The notes below the pieces were generated by a model. The model did not search any database, was not told where the DNA came from, and was given only the letters and a program-made list of their open reading frames with translations. Source: Devosia indica (GTDB lineage Bacteria > Pseudomonadota > Alphaproteobacteria > Rhizobiales > Devosiaceae). Taken from it: DNA of 64,000 nt. The first letter of the stretch is position 1. Every line of letters begins with the position of its first letter. Positions 9,363 to 18,306 of this stretch are shown piece after piece. The stretch lies in NCBI RefSeq assembly GCF_003056405.1, contig NZ_PYVZ01000006.1:124001-188000 (forward strand). Reading direction: 5' to 3'. The translations under genes were made by a program, and so were the position numbers.

Positions 9363-11405
9363 TCAGAGCAAGATGCAGTCGCCGCCGGCAGCCTTTACGT
9401 TGGTGCAGATATTGGACGCAGTTTCGCGCGAATTGGCCGGCACCAGGACGCGGTAGTAGATGCCGCGTTCGCCCAGATCGACGCGCTGGATTTCCAGGTT
9501 GGCGCCACCGAACAACACCCCGTAGCGGGTGGCGATGGCCTGTGCCGACTGGCGTGCGGCCTCTTCGCTGCGCTGTGAGGCCAATTGCACATAGGCCGAA
9601 GCCGCGCCGCCGGACGCGGTTGCGGCCGCCGGTTGCTGCGCAGGCGGTGTCGCCACGGGTTCACTCACGACGGGCGCCGGGGCCGCATTTGCGGCAGCAA
9701 TAGCAGCCGATGCCAGGGTGGCGAAATCGGACGGACGCTCCATCGGTACGCGAACGGTGCTGCCTGGCACGACGGTTCCGGTGGCGTCGACGACGGCAAT
9801 GTCTGAACCAGGCTCGGCAATGCCGGTTGCCGGGACCGTCGTTTCCGGCGCCGTCTCGGCGGCGGCGGCAGGCGTGGGCGTGTCGGTCTGTGCGCTGGCG
9901 ATCAGATCGGGGGTCGAGAAATCGGCGCCCGGCACTTCGGGGACATCGGGGCGATCAACAGGCAGGATGGCCGAACCGGCGAGGCTGTCATCGCCGCTGA
10001 CAATGGTGCCGTCGGGCCGCACGGTGACGGTGCGCACCTTGCGATTGACCAGACCGTCCTGATTGGGATCGACCGTGGTTGCCCCTGAATCGTCGAGCAC
10101 GCCGACGCTGGCGGGGGCGCTGTTGGCGGCAACGACGGCCTCGGTATCGGCCTGATCACGCGAAACCAATTGCTCGCCATCGCCGGTGTTGGCGCCGGAA
10201 ATCTCGTTGAATACCACCGATTGTGGCGCTTCTGGCGTTTCCTCGGCCTCCGGAACTTCCTTGGTCGGGGTCGTATCGGCGACCAGCAATGGCGCCGGAC
10301 CGGTCGTGGTCCCGCCCTGCCCCAGGACCCAATAAAGACCAAATCCGGCAACGGCCAGCAGGCCGACAGCCACCAGAGGTCCGACCACGGCGCGGTTCAT
10401 GCGGCGCGGCTCACGCTGCGGCTCGGCCAGGGCTTCGGTTTCGTTCGGGGTAGCATCGGGATCGCTGCGGCCATTCCCATTGACCCATTCCACATGCGCA
10501 CCAGTGGCGGCGGCAGCGGCGAGGATAGCCTCATCCACCGAACTCATATCGTCGGTGCGGACCGACGGCGCAGGTTCGGCGGGCTTTGGCGCCACGGGCG
10601 TGGCTTCGACAGCTTTAGCGGGTGCCGGTGTGGCGACTGTCGGCGTTGCGAGGCTGCGCAGGGCCGGGCTCGCCGGCGCGGCCGCGGGCGGCGCCATACG
10701 GACAGCCGGGCCGACGAGACGCTCGATCTCATCGAGCGGGTCGACAGGCTCATCGGTCTTTTTGGCCTGAACCGGTTCCGGTGATGCGGACACTGCTGGC
10801 TGCTGCCGTTCGACGGACGGCGTCGGGGCTTGCGGCCTGGCCGAACCGTCGCCAAGGCCGAATATGGGCGGCATGCCGAAATTGTCGTCGCTGCGAGGGG
10901 GCGGTTCGGGTCTTGCTTCAGGCGCGGCCGGCGCTGCGGCCGGTTGCGGGGCCGAGAGGTCTGTCGCCAGTTCTGCCGCGATCAGATCAGCCAGGCTGTC
11001 CTGATCCAGCGGCGCCAGGTTTTCTTCTGACGGCTCGGTGGTGGTGTCGTCCACCTGCTGAGGCGCCTGGGTGGCGGTGGGCGGAGCGCTGCCCTGCCCT
11101 GCATTAAGACCGAAGTCGAAAGAGAACGGCTCGACTTTCGGCGCGGCGGGTGTGGTGTCAGCGCCCGGAATGCGCACTGGTGTCGGAGCGGGCCGGGGCG
11201 CCTGAGCCGTGGCGCTCGGGGATAGATCGGCCCGTGGCGCCGGCTCTGCCCGGGGCTCCCCGGGAATGCGCACGGGCGACGACTGTTCCTTGGCTTGCGG
11301 CTGGTCCCCACGCGCCTCGTCGGCCATCAGGCGCGCCAGCTCGGCAATAAGATCGTCGGGTGCTTCAGTCTGTGCGGCCATCGATTGCGGTTTCGCTGAC
11401 GTCAT
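9363..11405 (-). CDS. SPOR-domain inner-membrane protein
   Basis: This is probably a divisome-associated protein that binds denuded glycan strands at the septum. The 680 residues comprise a long cytoplasmic region rich in Pro/Ala/Glu (about 1-335), one membrane helix (VGPLVAVGLLAVAGFGLYWV, about 340-360), a periplasmic low-complexity linker, and a C-terminal SPOR domain (about 600-680) with AYVQLASQRSEEAARQSAQA. The place between argS and scpA is the conserved alphaproteobacterial position for this family. The low-complexity regions are poorly conserved, so function rests on the SPOR domain alone. Confidence 0.85.
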   Translation of the reverse strand: MTSAKPQSMAAQTEAPDDLIAELARLMADEARGDQPQAKEQSSPVRIPGEPRAEPAPRADLSPSATAQAPRPAPTPVRIPGADTTPAAPKVEPFSFDFGLNAGQGSAPPTATQAPQQVDDTTTEPSEENLAPLDQDSLADLIAAELATDLSAPQPAAAPAAPEARPEPPPRSDDNFGMPPIFGLGDGSARPQAPTPSVERQQPAVSASPEPVQAKKTDEPVDPLDEIERLVGPAVRMAPPAAAPASPALRSLATPTVATPAPAKAVEATPVAPKPAEPAPSVRTDDMSSVDEAILAAAAATGAHVEWVNGNGRSDPDATPNETEALAEPQREPRRMNRAVVGPLVAVGLLAVAGFGLYWVLGQGGTTTGPAPLLVADTTPTKEVPEAEETPEAPQSVVFNEISGANTGDGEQLVSRDQADTEAVVAANSAPASVGVLDDSGATTVDPNQDGLVNRKVRTVTVRPDGTIVSGDDSLAGSAILPVDRPDVPEVPGADFSTPDLIASAQTDTPTPAAAAETAPETTVPATGIAEPGSDIAVVDATGTVVPGSTVRVPMERPSDFATLASAAIAAANAAPAPVVSEPVATPPAQQPAAATASGGAASAYVQLASQRSEEAARQSAQAIATRYGVLFGGANLEIQRVDLGERGIYYRVLVPANSRETASNICTNVKAAGGDCILL

Positions 11406-11478
11406 TTTGCAGCGCCCCTAGAATGCGGAATGTCCTGTCAAGGATTTTGCCGCGTATTTTCACACCAATGCGCCCGAA

Positions 11479-13224
11479 TTATGAAAGCTCTTCGGGTGCA
11501 GAGACCCCCAAAATCCCTAGGCCGTTGCGGATTACCTGGCGAACGGCGTCGACGAGTGCGAGTCGCGCTAGGGTCAACTTCGGGCTCGAAGGGTTAACAA
11601 ATCGTAACTGCGGATCATCCTTGCCCTTGGCCCAGAAGCCATGCAAGGCCCCGGCAAGCTCGTGCACGTAGAAAGCAATGCGATGTGGCTCATGGGCAAT
11701 CGTCGCCGCCGCGACGGTGCGCGGCCAAGCGCCCAGCAGCCGGATCAGCTCGATATCTGCAGCGCTGCCAAGCAGTTCCAGCTCCGCGCCAGCGAGGGCA
11801 GCAGGTGAAATGTCGAGCTCGGGCATGTCGCGTTCCGCTGTGCGGAAGATCGAGCAGGCGCGCGCATGGGCGTATTGGACATAAAAGACCGGATTGTCGC
11901 GCGTCTGTTCCTTGACCAGGGCGAAATCGAAATCCATCGATGCGTCATTGCGCCGGAACAGAAGCATGAAGCGAGTCGCATCGGCGCCGACTTCATCGAC
12001 AACGTCGGCCAGAGTGACCAGGTCGCCGGAGCGCTTGGACATCTTGAATGGCTCGCCATTCTTGAGCAGCCGCACAAGCTGGCAGATGCGCACGTCAATG
12101 TCGGCCTCGCCATGGGAGACAGCCTTCACCGCTGCCTGCAGGCGCTTGACGTAGCCTGAATGGTCAGCGCCGAGCACATTGATCATGTGCTTGAAGCCGC
12201 GCAGATATTTGTTGCGGTGATAGGCGATGTCAGCGGCGAAATAGGTGTAGGAGCCGTCGGACTTGATCAGAGCGCGATCGGTATCGTCGCCATAGTCCGT
12301 TGCCCGGAACAGGGTCTGTTCGCGATCTTCCCATTCCTCAGGCGTCTTGCCCTTGGGGGGGTCGAGGCGCCCTTCATAGACCATGCCTTCTTCACGCAGC
12401 CAGGCCAAAGTCGATTCGATGTCGCCGCCCTCTCCGTGCAGGGTGCGCTCCGAAAAGAACTCGTCATGATGGATATTGAGCTGGGCGAGGTCGGCCTTGA
12501 CCAGTTCCATCATTGCGGCCAGAGCGGCTTCACGCGCGATCAGCACGGCCTCCTGCTCGGGCATCTCTAGCAAGGACTTGCCGTATTCGGACGCTAGCGC
12601 CTTGCCGACGGGCACCAGATAGTCGCCGGGATAGAAGCCGGGCGGAATCTCTATGGCTTCCCCGAGCGCTTCGCGATAGCGCAGCATGGCCGACTGGCCA
12701 AGGATGATGGTCTGCCCGCCGGTGTCGTTGATGTAGTATTCCCGGGTGACATCATAGCCCGACCAGGCCATCAGGGATGCCAAGGCATCGCCAAATACGG
12801 CGCCACGAGTATGGCCGACATGCATCGGACCAGTGGGGTTGGCCGACACATACTCAACATTGACCCGTTCACCCTTGCCCAGGTCGGGCCGGCCGAAATT
12901 TTCTCCCTGGGCGCCGACCGCCCGGAGCACCTGATGCCAGATGGAATCTGCAAGCCGGAAATTTATGAAACCAGGACCAGCAACGTCCACCGAGGTGACG
13001 TCGGGCGCCGATTTGAAACGTTCCACCAGACCGGACGCCACTTCCCGCGGGTTCTTGCCCAGCGGCTTGGCCACGACCATTGCGGCATTGGTCGACAGGT
13101 CACCATGGGCTGGATCGCGCGGCGGCTCCACGACTACGCGCGCAAGCAGCTCGTTGTTGAGCTGGGGATAGTCGGCACGCAGGGCCTCGATGACCCGGGT
13201 AGTGAAGAGGGCGAAAATGTCCAT
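11479..13224 (-). CDS. argS: Arginyl-tRNA synthetase
   Basis: It charges tRNA-Arg. The class I synthetase has the N-terminal Add-1 domain, the HIGH variant HVGH in [20 protein letters not shown] (about residues 128-147), the KMSKS-type loop [16 protein letters not shown], and a C-terminal anticodon-binding helical domain. The length of 581 residues is normal. It lies between dgt and the SPOR gene, all on the minus strand. Confidence 0.97.
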   Translation of the reverse strand: MDIFALFTTRVIEALRADYPQLNNELLARVVVEPPRDPAHGDLSTNAAMVVAKPLGKNPREVASGLVERFKSAPDVTSVDVAGPGFINFRLADSIWHQVLRAVGAQGENFGRPDLGKGERVNVEYVSANPTGPMHVGHTRGAVFGDALASLMAWSGYDVTREYYINDTGGQTIILGQSAMLRYREALGEAIEIPPGFYPGDYLVPVGKALASEYGKSLLEMPEQEAVLIAREAALAAMMELVKADLAQLNIHHDEFFSERTLHGEGGDIESTLAWLREEGMVYEGRLDPPKGKTPEEWEDREQTLFRATDYGDDTDRALIKSDGSYTYFAADIAYHRNKYLRGFKHMINVLGADHSGYVKRLQAAVKAVSHGEADIDVRICQLVRLLKNGEPFKMSKRSGDLVTLADVVDEVGADATRFMLLFRRNDASMDFDFALVKEQTRDNPVFYVQYAHARACSIFRTAERDMPELDISPAALAGAELELLGSAADIELIRLLGAWPRTVAAATIAHEPHRIAFYVHELAGALHGFWAKGKDDPQLRFVNPSSPKLTLARLALVDAVRQVIRNGLGILGVSAPEELS

Positions 13225-13313
13225 GTCAAACCTGTGGGGAGACTGTCCTGGTCACGTTCCCCAACTGGACAGTGAAAACACTTTTTGCGGGAAACGCTCC
13301 TGTGGCGCCGGGG

Positions 13314-14462
13314 TTAACGGAAATCCGGTCGAGCGTCAAACAGACGCTGGTGTTCATCAAGGGCATAGGGATCGGTCATGCCGGCGATAAAGTCGGCGAC
13401 AATACGTGCGCGGTCTGCTCCGTCCACTGCCCTGCCCGCCTCACCCCAGCGGCCCGGCATGTCGGCATCCGCCATATAGGATGCGAAGAGCCGCTCCACC
13501 ACGGCCTCGCTCTCGCGGACTGGCACCATGACGTCCTCATGGCGATAGACGCGCGCAAACAGGAAGGATTTCAGCGCTTTTTCATCGGCCGCCATTGCAG
13601 GAGAGAACTGCACGAGTGTCCGCCCCGCCAGCCGCACATCCTCGGGAGAATCGACTCCGGCCGCGGCAATGTTCTCCGAGCCGGTGGCGATGACATTCTC
13701 GACCGCCCGGGTGATCATGCGTCTCTGGACTTCATGGGTCTGGCGTTTGACGGCGATATCGGGATAACGCTCCAGCACTTCCTCAACGATGGGCCCGGCC
13801 ATCGGGACACCGATGAAATCTTGCAAGGTCACAAGGTTGGCGCGCAGGGCGTCGTCAATGTCATGCGCATTGTAGGCGATATCGTCGGCGATGGCGGCGA
13901 CCTGCGCCTCAAGGCTTGCATAGGTGGCGACCCGCAGATCGGCCGGCGCGGGAATTTCGGCGAGGTCCACCAAATGCGGTAGCGGCCCATTGTGCTTGAG
14001 GATGCCCTCAAGCGTTTCCCAGGTCAGGTTGAGCCCGTCATGCTCGGCATATCGGTTTTCAAGGCGGGTCACGACACGTAGCGCCTGAACGTTGTGGTCG
14101 AACCCGCCAAAGGGCTCCATTGCCCGGTCGAGCGCCCGTTCTCCCGCATGGCCAAAAGGAGTGTGGCCCAGATCGTGGCTAAGAGCGATGGCCTCCGCCA
14201 GATCTTCATCGAGACGCAGCGCCCGTGCAATTGAGCGCGCAATCTGGCTGACTTCCAGTGTGTGGGTCAGACGGTTGCGAAAGTGCCGACCTTCATGGGC
14301 AAGGAAAACCTGGGTCTTGTGTTGCAGACGCCTGAAAGCGGTCGAGTGGATGATGCGGTCCCGATCGCGCTGGAATTCGGAGCGTGTGGGGCTTACGCCA
14401 GCGCCAAAAAGCCGTCCGATGGATTGGGAGGACTTGCTGGCATAGGAGGCGGTATCTCTCAT
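13314..14462 (-). CDS. dgt: Deoxyguanosinetriphosphate triphosphohydrolase-like HD protein
   Basis: HD-domain proteins of this family hydrolyse dNTPs to deoxynucleosides and triphosphate. The metal-binding residues are seen in RNRLTHTLEVSQIARS and ALSHDLGHTPFGHAGERAL (the HD pair). The shorter form typical of alphaproteobacteria (382 residues) is present. The ATG at 14462 has GGAAGAG about 5 bases upstream and is preferred over an in-frame TTG at 14486. It diverges from erpA, which is the standard alphaproteobacterial arrangement. Confidence 0.92.
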   Translation of the reverse strand: MRDTASYASKSSQSIGRLFGAGVSPTRSEFQRDRDRIIHSTAFRRLQHKTQVFLAHEGRHFRNRLTHTLEVSQIARSIARALRLDEDLAEAIALSHDLGHTPFGHAGERALDRAMEPFGGFDHNVQALRVVTRLENRYAEHDGLNLTWETLEGILKHNGPLPHLVDLAEIPAPADLRVATYASLEAQVAAIADDIAYNAHDIDDALRANLVTLQDFIGVPMAGPIVEEVLERYPDIAVKRQTHEVQRRMITRAVENVIATGSENIAAAGVDSPEDVRLAGRTLVQFSPAMAADEKALKSFLFARVYRHEDVMVPVRESEAVVERLFASYMADADMPGRWGEAGRAVDGADRARIVADFIAGMTDPYALDEHQRLFDARPDFR

Positions 14463-14549
14463 CTGGTCTCTTCCGGGCCTTTGCAACGGCGCATTGAACG
14501 CCTATCTTAGGCGGAGCGTTATGACATTACGACTGACCCGGGATATCCC

Positions 14550-14903
14550 ATGACCGACGCCGCACTTGCCGATGCCCCTGCCGTAACCCTTTCGGACCGC
14601 GCCGCCAAGCGTGTGTCGCGCATCCTGTCCAAGGAAGCGCCTGGCACGGTGCTGCGCGTCTCGGTGGCCGGAGGCGGCTGCTCGGGTTTTCAGTACGAAT
14701 ATAATCTGGTGCAGGAAACGCCCGGCGAAGATGACCTTGTCCTGCAAAAGGGTGACGCCACGGTGCTGATCGACTCCCTGAGCCTCGAATTCATGGGCGG
14801 AGCCGAAATCGACTTTGTCGACGACCTGATCGGCCAGTCGTTCCAGATCAAGAATCCCAACGCGGTCGCCTCCTGTGGCTGCGGAACCAGTTTCGCCGTC
14901 TAA
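14550..14903 (+). CDS. erpA: Iron-sulfur cluster insertion protein ErpA
   Basis: This A-type carrier delivers Fe-S clusters to apo-proteins. The HesB/IscA fold carries the three cluster-ligand cysteines: Cys44 in GGGCSGFQY, and Cys109 and Cys111 in ASCGCGTSF. The 117-residue length is typical. It is divergent from dgt with about 87 bases between starts. Confidence 0.93.
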   Translation: MTDAALADAPAVTLSDRAAKRVSRILSKEAPGTVLRVSVAGGGCSGFQYEYNLVQETPGEDDLVLQKGDATVLIDSLSLEFMGGAEIDFVDDLIGQSFQIKNPNAVASCGCGTSFAV

Positions 14904-14961
14904 GCTTCACCTCCTGTGCACCGGACGCTAAGGTCCGGCCGCAACAGGAGGAATCAAGACC

Positions 14962-16059
14962 ATGACCAGCCGCATTGACGACGTGATGGATGCCGCCATC
15001 GCCAATCAAAAAATCGTCGGCGCGGAGCTGATTGTCACCCGTCATGGCGATGTCACCTATCAACGGAGTGCCGGCTGGTTCGATCGGGAGGCCGATCGCC
15101 CGATGATCGATAATGCGATCTATCGGCTGGCCTCGCTTACCAAGCCCATTGTTGCCGCGACGGCCCTGGCCATGGTGGACAAGGCAATGATCGGCGTGGA
15201 CGACCGGGTGAGCCGGCATATTCCCTGGTTTGCGCCTCGCCTGAAGGATGGCCGGGAAGCTGAAATCACGATCCACCACCTGCTTACCCATACTGCGGGC
15301 CTTGCCTACAGCTATCCGCAGGACCCGACGATCTCGACGGGTCTGGGCGCGACCGATCAGGGCCTCGAAGAAAACTTTACCCGTGTTGCAAGCCATCCAC
15401 TCGATTACGAACCAGGAACGGCGTGGCAATATTCCGTGGCCATCGATGTTCTTGGCGCTGTGCTGGCGCAGGTTCATGGGGGTACGCTGGATGACGCGGT
15501 GAAGGCGCACATTACTGGTCCGCTGGACATGGCCGAGACAGGCTTTTTCGTGGCTGACGAGAAACGGCTGGCGAAGCCCTATGCCGATGGTTTGCCGCCC
15601 ATACCGATGTCGGATCCACAGACTGTTCAAGGCGACAATGGACCGCTGGTGTTCTCGCCATCCCGCATCTTCAGCAAAACGGCCTTCCAGTCCGGTGGGG
15701 CGGGCATGGCGGGCACGCCCGCAGACATGCTGCGGTTCTTCGAAGCCCTGCGCAATGGCGGCGGCGGAGTGGTTCGGCAAGAGACGGTTGCGCGTGCCTT
15801 CTCAAACCAGATCGGGAATGTCGAGCGCGTCCCCGGACAACGCTTCGGCTATCTTGGCGCCATCGTCGACGATCCGGTGGCTGCCAATTCGCCCTCGGCC
15901 AAAGGCACGGTCAATTGGGGCGGCGTTTACGGCCATTCCTGGCTTGTCGACCCGGTCAACGGCCTGTGCATTCTTTCCATGAGCAATACGGCAGTTGAGG
16001 GGTGCACGGGGCGCTATCCAAAGGATATCATCGCCGCAGTCTATGCCGACCTGATCTGA
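14962..16059 (+). CDS. Serine hydrolase of the beta-lactamase / class C penicillin-binding-protein fold
   Basis: The sequence has the class C nucleophile motif SLTK (Ser58-Lys61) and a Tyr motif WQYSVA around residue 157. A late GVYGHSW segment stands where the KTG-like element would be. No signal peptide is seen, so the protein is probably cytosolic, which points to an esterase or D-amino-acid-hydrolase type rather than an antibiotic-resistance enzyme. GGAGG lies about 8 bases before the ATG. The substrate cannot be inferred. Confidence 0.85.
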   Translation: MTSRIDDVMDAAIANQKIVGAELIVTRHGDVTYQRSAGWFDREADRPMIDNAIYRLASLTKPIVAATALAMVDKAMIGVDDRVSRHIPWFAPRLKDGREAEITIHHLLTHTAGLAYSYPQDPTISTGLGATDQGLEENFTRVASHPLDYEPGTAWQYSVAIDVLGAVLAQVHGGTLDDAVKAHITGPLDMAETGFFVADEKRLAKPYADGLPPIPMSDPQTVQGDNGPLVFSPSRIFSKTAFQSGGAGMAGTPADMLRFFEALRNGGGGVVRQETVARAFSNQIGNVERVPGQRFGYLGAIVDDPVAANSPSAKGTVNWGGVYGHSWLVDPVNGLCILSMSNTAVEGCTGRYPKDIIAAVYADLI

Positions 16060-16070
16060 GGCGAAATCCA

Positions 16071-16856
16071 ATGTCCCTGCGCATTGCCACCTGGAATATC
16101 AATGGCATCAAGGCCCGGCTGGAGCTGGTGCTGCGCTGGCTGGAGGAGGAAAAACCTGACATTGTCGGCCTGCAGGAGATCAAGACGGTCGACGAAGGGT
16201 TTCCAAGAGCCGAGTTTGAAGCACTCGGCTACAATGTCGAAACGCATGGGCAGAAAAGCTGGAACGGGGTGGCCCTGCTTTCCAAGCTGCCCTTTGACGA
16301 GGTGCATCGCGGCCTGCCGGGCAGTAACGAGGACGAACAGGCCCGGTTGATCGAAGGGGTGTTTTCCATCGATGGGGGCATTGTGCGGGTATGCAATATC
16401 TACCTGCCGAACGGTAACCCGGTGGATACCGAAAAATTCCCCTATAAGCTGGCCTGGATGGATCGGCTCAATGCCTTTGTCGAGGACCGGTTGGCGCTCG
16501 AGGAGCCCTTCATCCTGATGGGTGACTTCAATCTCATACCTGCACCAATCGACGCCCACGACCCCAATGCCTGGTGGGGCGACGCGCTCTACCGGCCGGA
16601 AAGCCTCGAGAAGTTCCGCATTCTGAGGAATATGGGCATGACCGATGCCCTGCGGGCCATCACGGCCGAAGAGGCCTACACGTTCTGGGACTTCCAGGCG
16701 GGAGCATGGCGGCGCAATGCCGGCATTCGCATCGACCATCTGATGCTCTCGCCGCAGGCGGCGGACCGGCTGGACGATGTGGTGGTGCACAAGGATGTGC
16801 GCGGCTGGGACAAGCCCAGTGACCACGTGCCCGTGGAGGGCGCCTTCAGCTTCTGA
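16071..16856 (+). CDS. xthA: Exodeoxyribonuclease III
   Basis: This is a base-excision-repair AP endonuclease and 3'-5' exonuclease of the endonuclease/exonuclease/phosphatase fold. Residues visible include Asn11 (NINGIKARL), Glu36 (LQEIKT), the MGDFNLIPA motif and the terminal SDHVPVEG with Asp251-His252. The ATG at 16071 is chosen because the protein then begins MSLRIATWNING as family members do; an upstream in-frame ATG at 16002 overlaps the previous gene. It starts 11 bases after the serine hydrolase stop. Confidence 0.95.
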   Translation: MSLRIATWNINGIKARLELVLRWLEEEKPDIVGLQEIKTVDEGFPRAEFEALGYNVETHGQKSWNGVALLSKLPFDEVHRGLPGSNEDEQARLIEGVFSIDGGIVRVCNIYLPNGNPVDTEKFPYKLAWMDRLNAFVEDRLALEEPFILMGDFNLIPAPIDAHDPNAWWGDALYRPESLEKFRILRNMGMTDALRAITAEEAYTFWDFQAGAWRRNAGIRIDHLMLSPQAADRLDDVVVHKDVRGWDKPSDHVPVEGAFSF

Positions 16857-16860
16857 GCAA

Positions 16861-17667
16861 TCAGAATTCGGTACTGACAACCACGCCTGAATTGGCCATT
16901 TCGAGAGCAGCGGCGCGCGTTTCGGGCGTCGCCACCGACATGGCGCGATTGAGCAGGTCCTCGGCTGCCGCGAGGTCGCTGGTGCCAAGGCAGGTGGTTC
17001 GCGCGAAGTTGAGCCACATCAGCCCTTCGGCAGGACGCGGTGGATAGCTTTCCATGCCGTTGAACAGAAGGTCGCCCAATTGCGCCTGGGCCAGGCAATG
17101 GCCCTTATGCGCAGCCGATTGCAGCCAGCGGGCAGACAGCATAGGGCTCAGGCCGAGCCCGTCTTCCTGCTGGTAAAGCAAACCAATGCGGTATTGTGCC
17201 TCGGCATCGCCGAAATAAGTGGCCGCATGCATCAGCATACGATGATATTCGGCCGGGTTCTGGGAGACGCCGGCTTCGGGTACGCCCATGCGGAAATACT
17301 CGCCGAGCTTGACGAAGGAATTGGCGACGATGTCGGCTTCGAGCCCGCGCGGCGCGGTGTCGGCATGCTGATTGGCGATCTGTGCGAAGTAGCCGAAGGC
17401 CTTGACCGGGTCCTTGTCGACCCCTTCGCCGTTCTCATACATCGTACCCAATTGCCAGAGCGCCAGAGGCCGACCGGCGGCAGCGTCGCTCTCAAGCGCG
17501 GACAGATAGGTATCATTGGATACAAAGGCGCCCGTTCCATCGAGCGTGCGGGCGAAGTCAAGCGCCGCATCGGCCGCCGTCTGGGCGTACGCAGGGGCGG
17601 CCAGGCCAAAGGCCAGCAACGCTCCGGACACGGCGCAGGCAAGGGACTTGTCCCAAGTGGTGCGCAT
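16861..17667 (-). CDS. exoR: ExoR-like periplasmic Sel1-repeat regulator
   Basis: In rhizobia ExoR is a periplasmic inhibitor of the ExoS(ChvG)/ChvI two-component system controlling exopolysaccharide and motility. This 268-residue protein has a signal peptide cleaved after AYA (about residue 28) and Sel1 repeats, such as LALWQLGTMYENGEGVDKDP, AEAQYRIGLLYQQEDGLG and CLAQAQLGDLLFNG. It also has the ExoR-like stretches IANQHADTAP and HAATYFGDAEAQY. The ATG at 17667 has GGAG 7 bases upstream. The length matches rhizobial ExoR. The two-component partner is not in the window, so the regulatory role is inferred from family resemblance. Confidence 0.72.
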   Translation of the reverse strand: MRTTWDKSLACAVSGALLAFGLAAPAYAQTAADAALDFARTLDGTGAFVSNDTYLSALESDAAAGRPLALWQLGTMYENGEGVDKDPVKAFGYFAQIANQHADTAPRGLEADIVANSFVKLGEYFRMGVPEAGVSQNPAEYHRMLMHAATYFGDAEAQYRIGLLYQQEDGLGLSPMLSARWLQSAAHKGHCLAQAQLGDLLFNGMESYPPRPAEGLMWLNFARTTCLGTSDLAAAEDLLNRAMSVATPETRAAALEMANSGVVVSTEF

Positions 17668-17678
17668 AACACTCCTTT

Positions 17679-17698
17679 CGCCCACAATGCTGTGGGCG
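17679..17698 (-). promoter_or_regulatory. Hairpin in the leader of the exoR-like gene
   Basis: A perfect 8-bp inverted repeat (CGCCCACA / TGTGGGCG, 4-base loop) lies directly upstream of the ribosome binding site of the ExoR-like gene, at the head of a roughly 640-base gene-free stretch. It could be a protein-binding site or an mRNA leader structure; nothing in the sequence decides between them. Confidence 0.45.
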
Positions 17699-18306
17699 CA
17701 TCCGATTGACGATCCCCGTAGCGGGCTCGCCGTTGCAGTGGCCCGGTTGGGAACACCGCATCTGATCAATAAAGATATTGCCCGGATGACGCCGCCGGAC
17801 AAAGCAAAGTCTGAATAAGTCGTAAACGCGCTTTGTGACCGCATTCGGCCCATCCCATCACAACGATGTTCCATGCACCGCGCACCGGTCTGGCACGCGC
17901 TTGCCTGGGGAACCATTCTGGTTCGCAAATGGGTGTCCATTGCCACCGTCTCTGGCGCTTTGCGCCGCTCGTCCTGTCATGCGTTCACGGGGAAGTTGAC
18001 ACAACCCAGGCGCATCTTCGACGCGTCTGGAGGAGTGATCGCATCCGCCCCCGAATGCCATGCGTCCTGCTTTAGGGTCAGATTGTGGCGGGAAACATCG
18101 CCAAATCGTTGATGTGAGATTTCCGCATTCTGAATCGGCATCGTTGTTGCGAAATCGTCACAGATGCTGATGCATGCTTTCCCGCATATTGCAGCGGCCG
18201 CCGCTTGTGGCCATAGTTTGTGCACAACGCCAAGCGCGGGAGACAATGATGAAAACGATCCTGTCCAGCCAGAACACCATTTGTCTGAAACAGGACCAGT
18301 TTATTC
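17699..18306. other. Gene-free region between exoR-like gene and ABC exporter
   Basis: About 610 bases between two divergent genes with no convincing coding sequence. Short open frames in it have no ribosome binding site and no recognisable composition. It must carry the promoters of both flanking genes. Just before the exporter start a 6-bp inverted repeat (TCCTGT / ACAGGA) spans about 36 bases. Confidence 0.5.
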
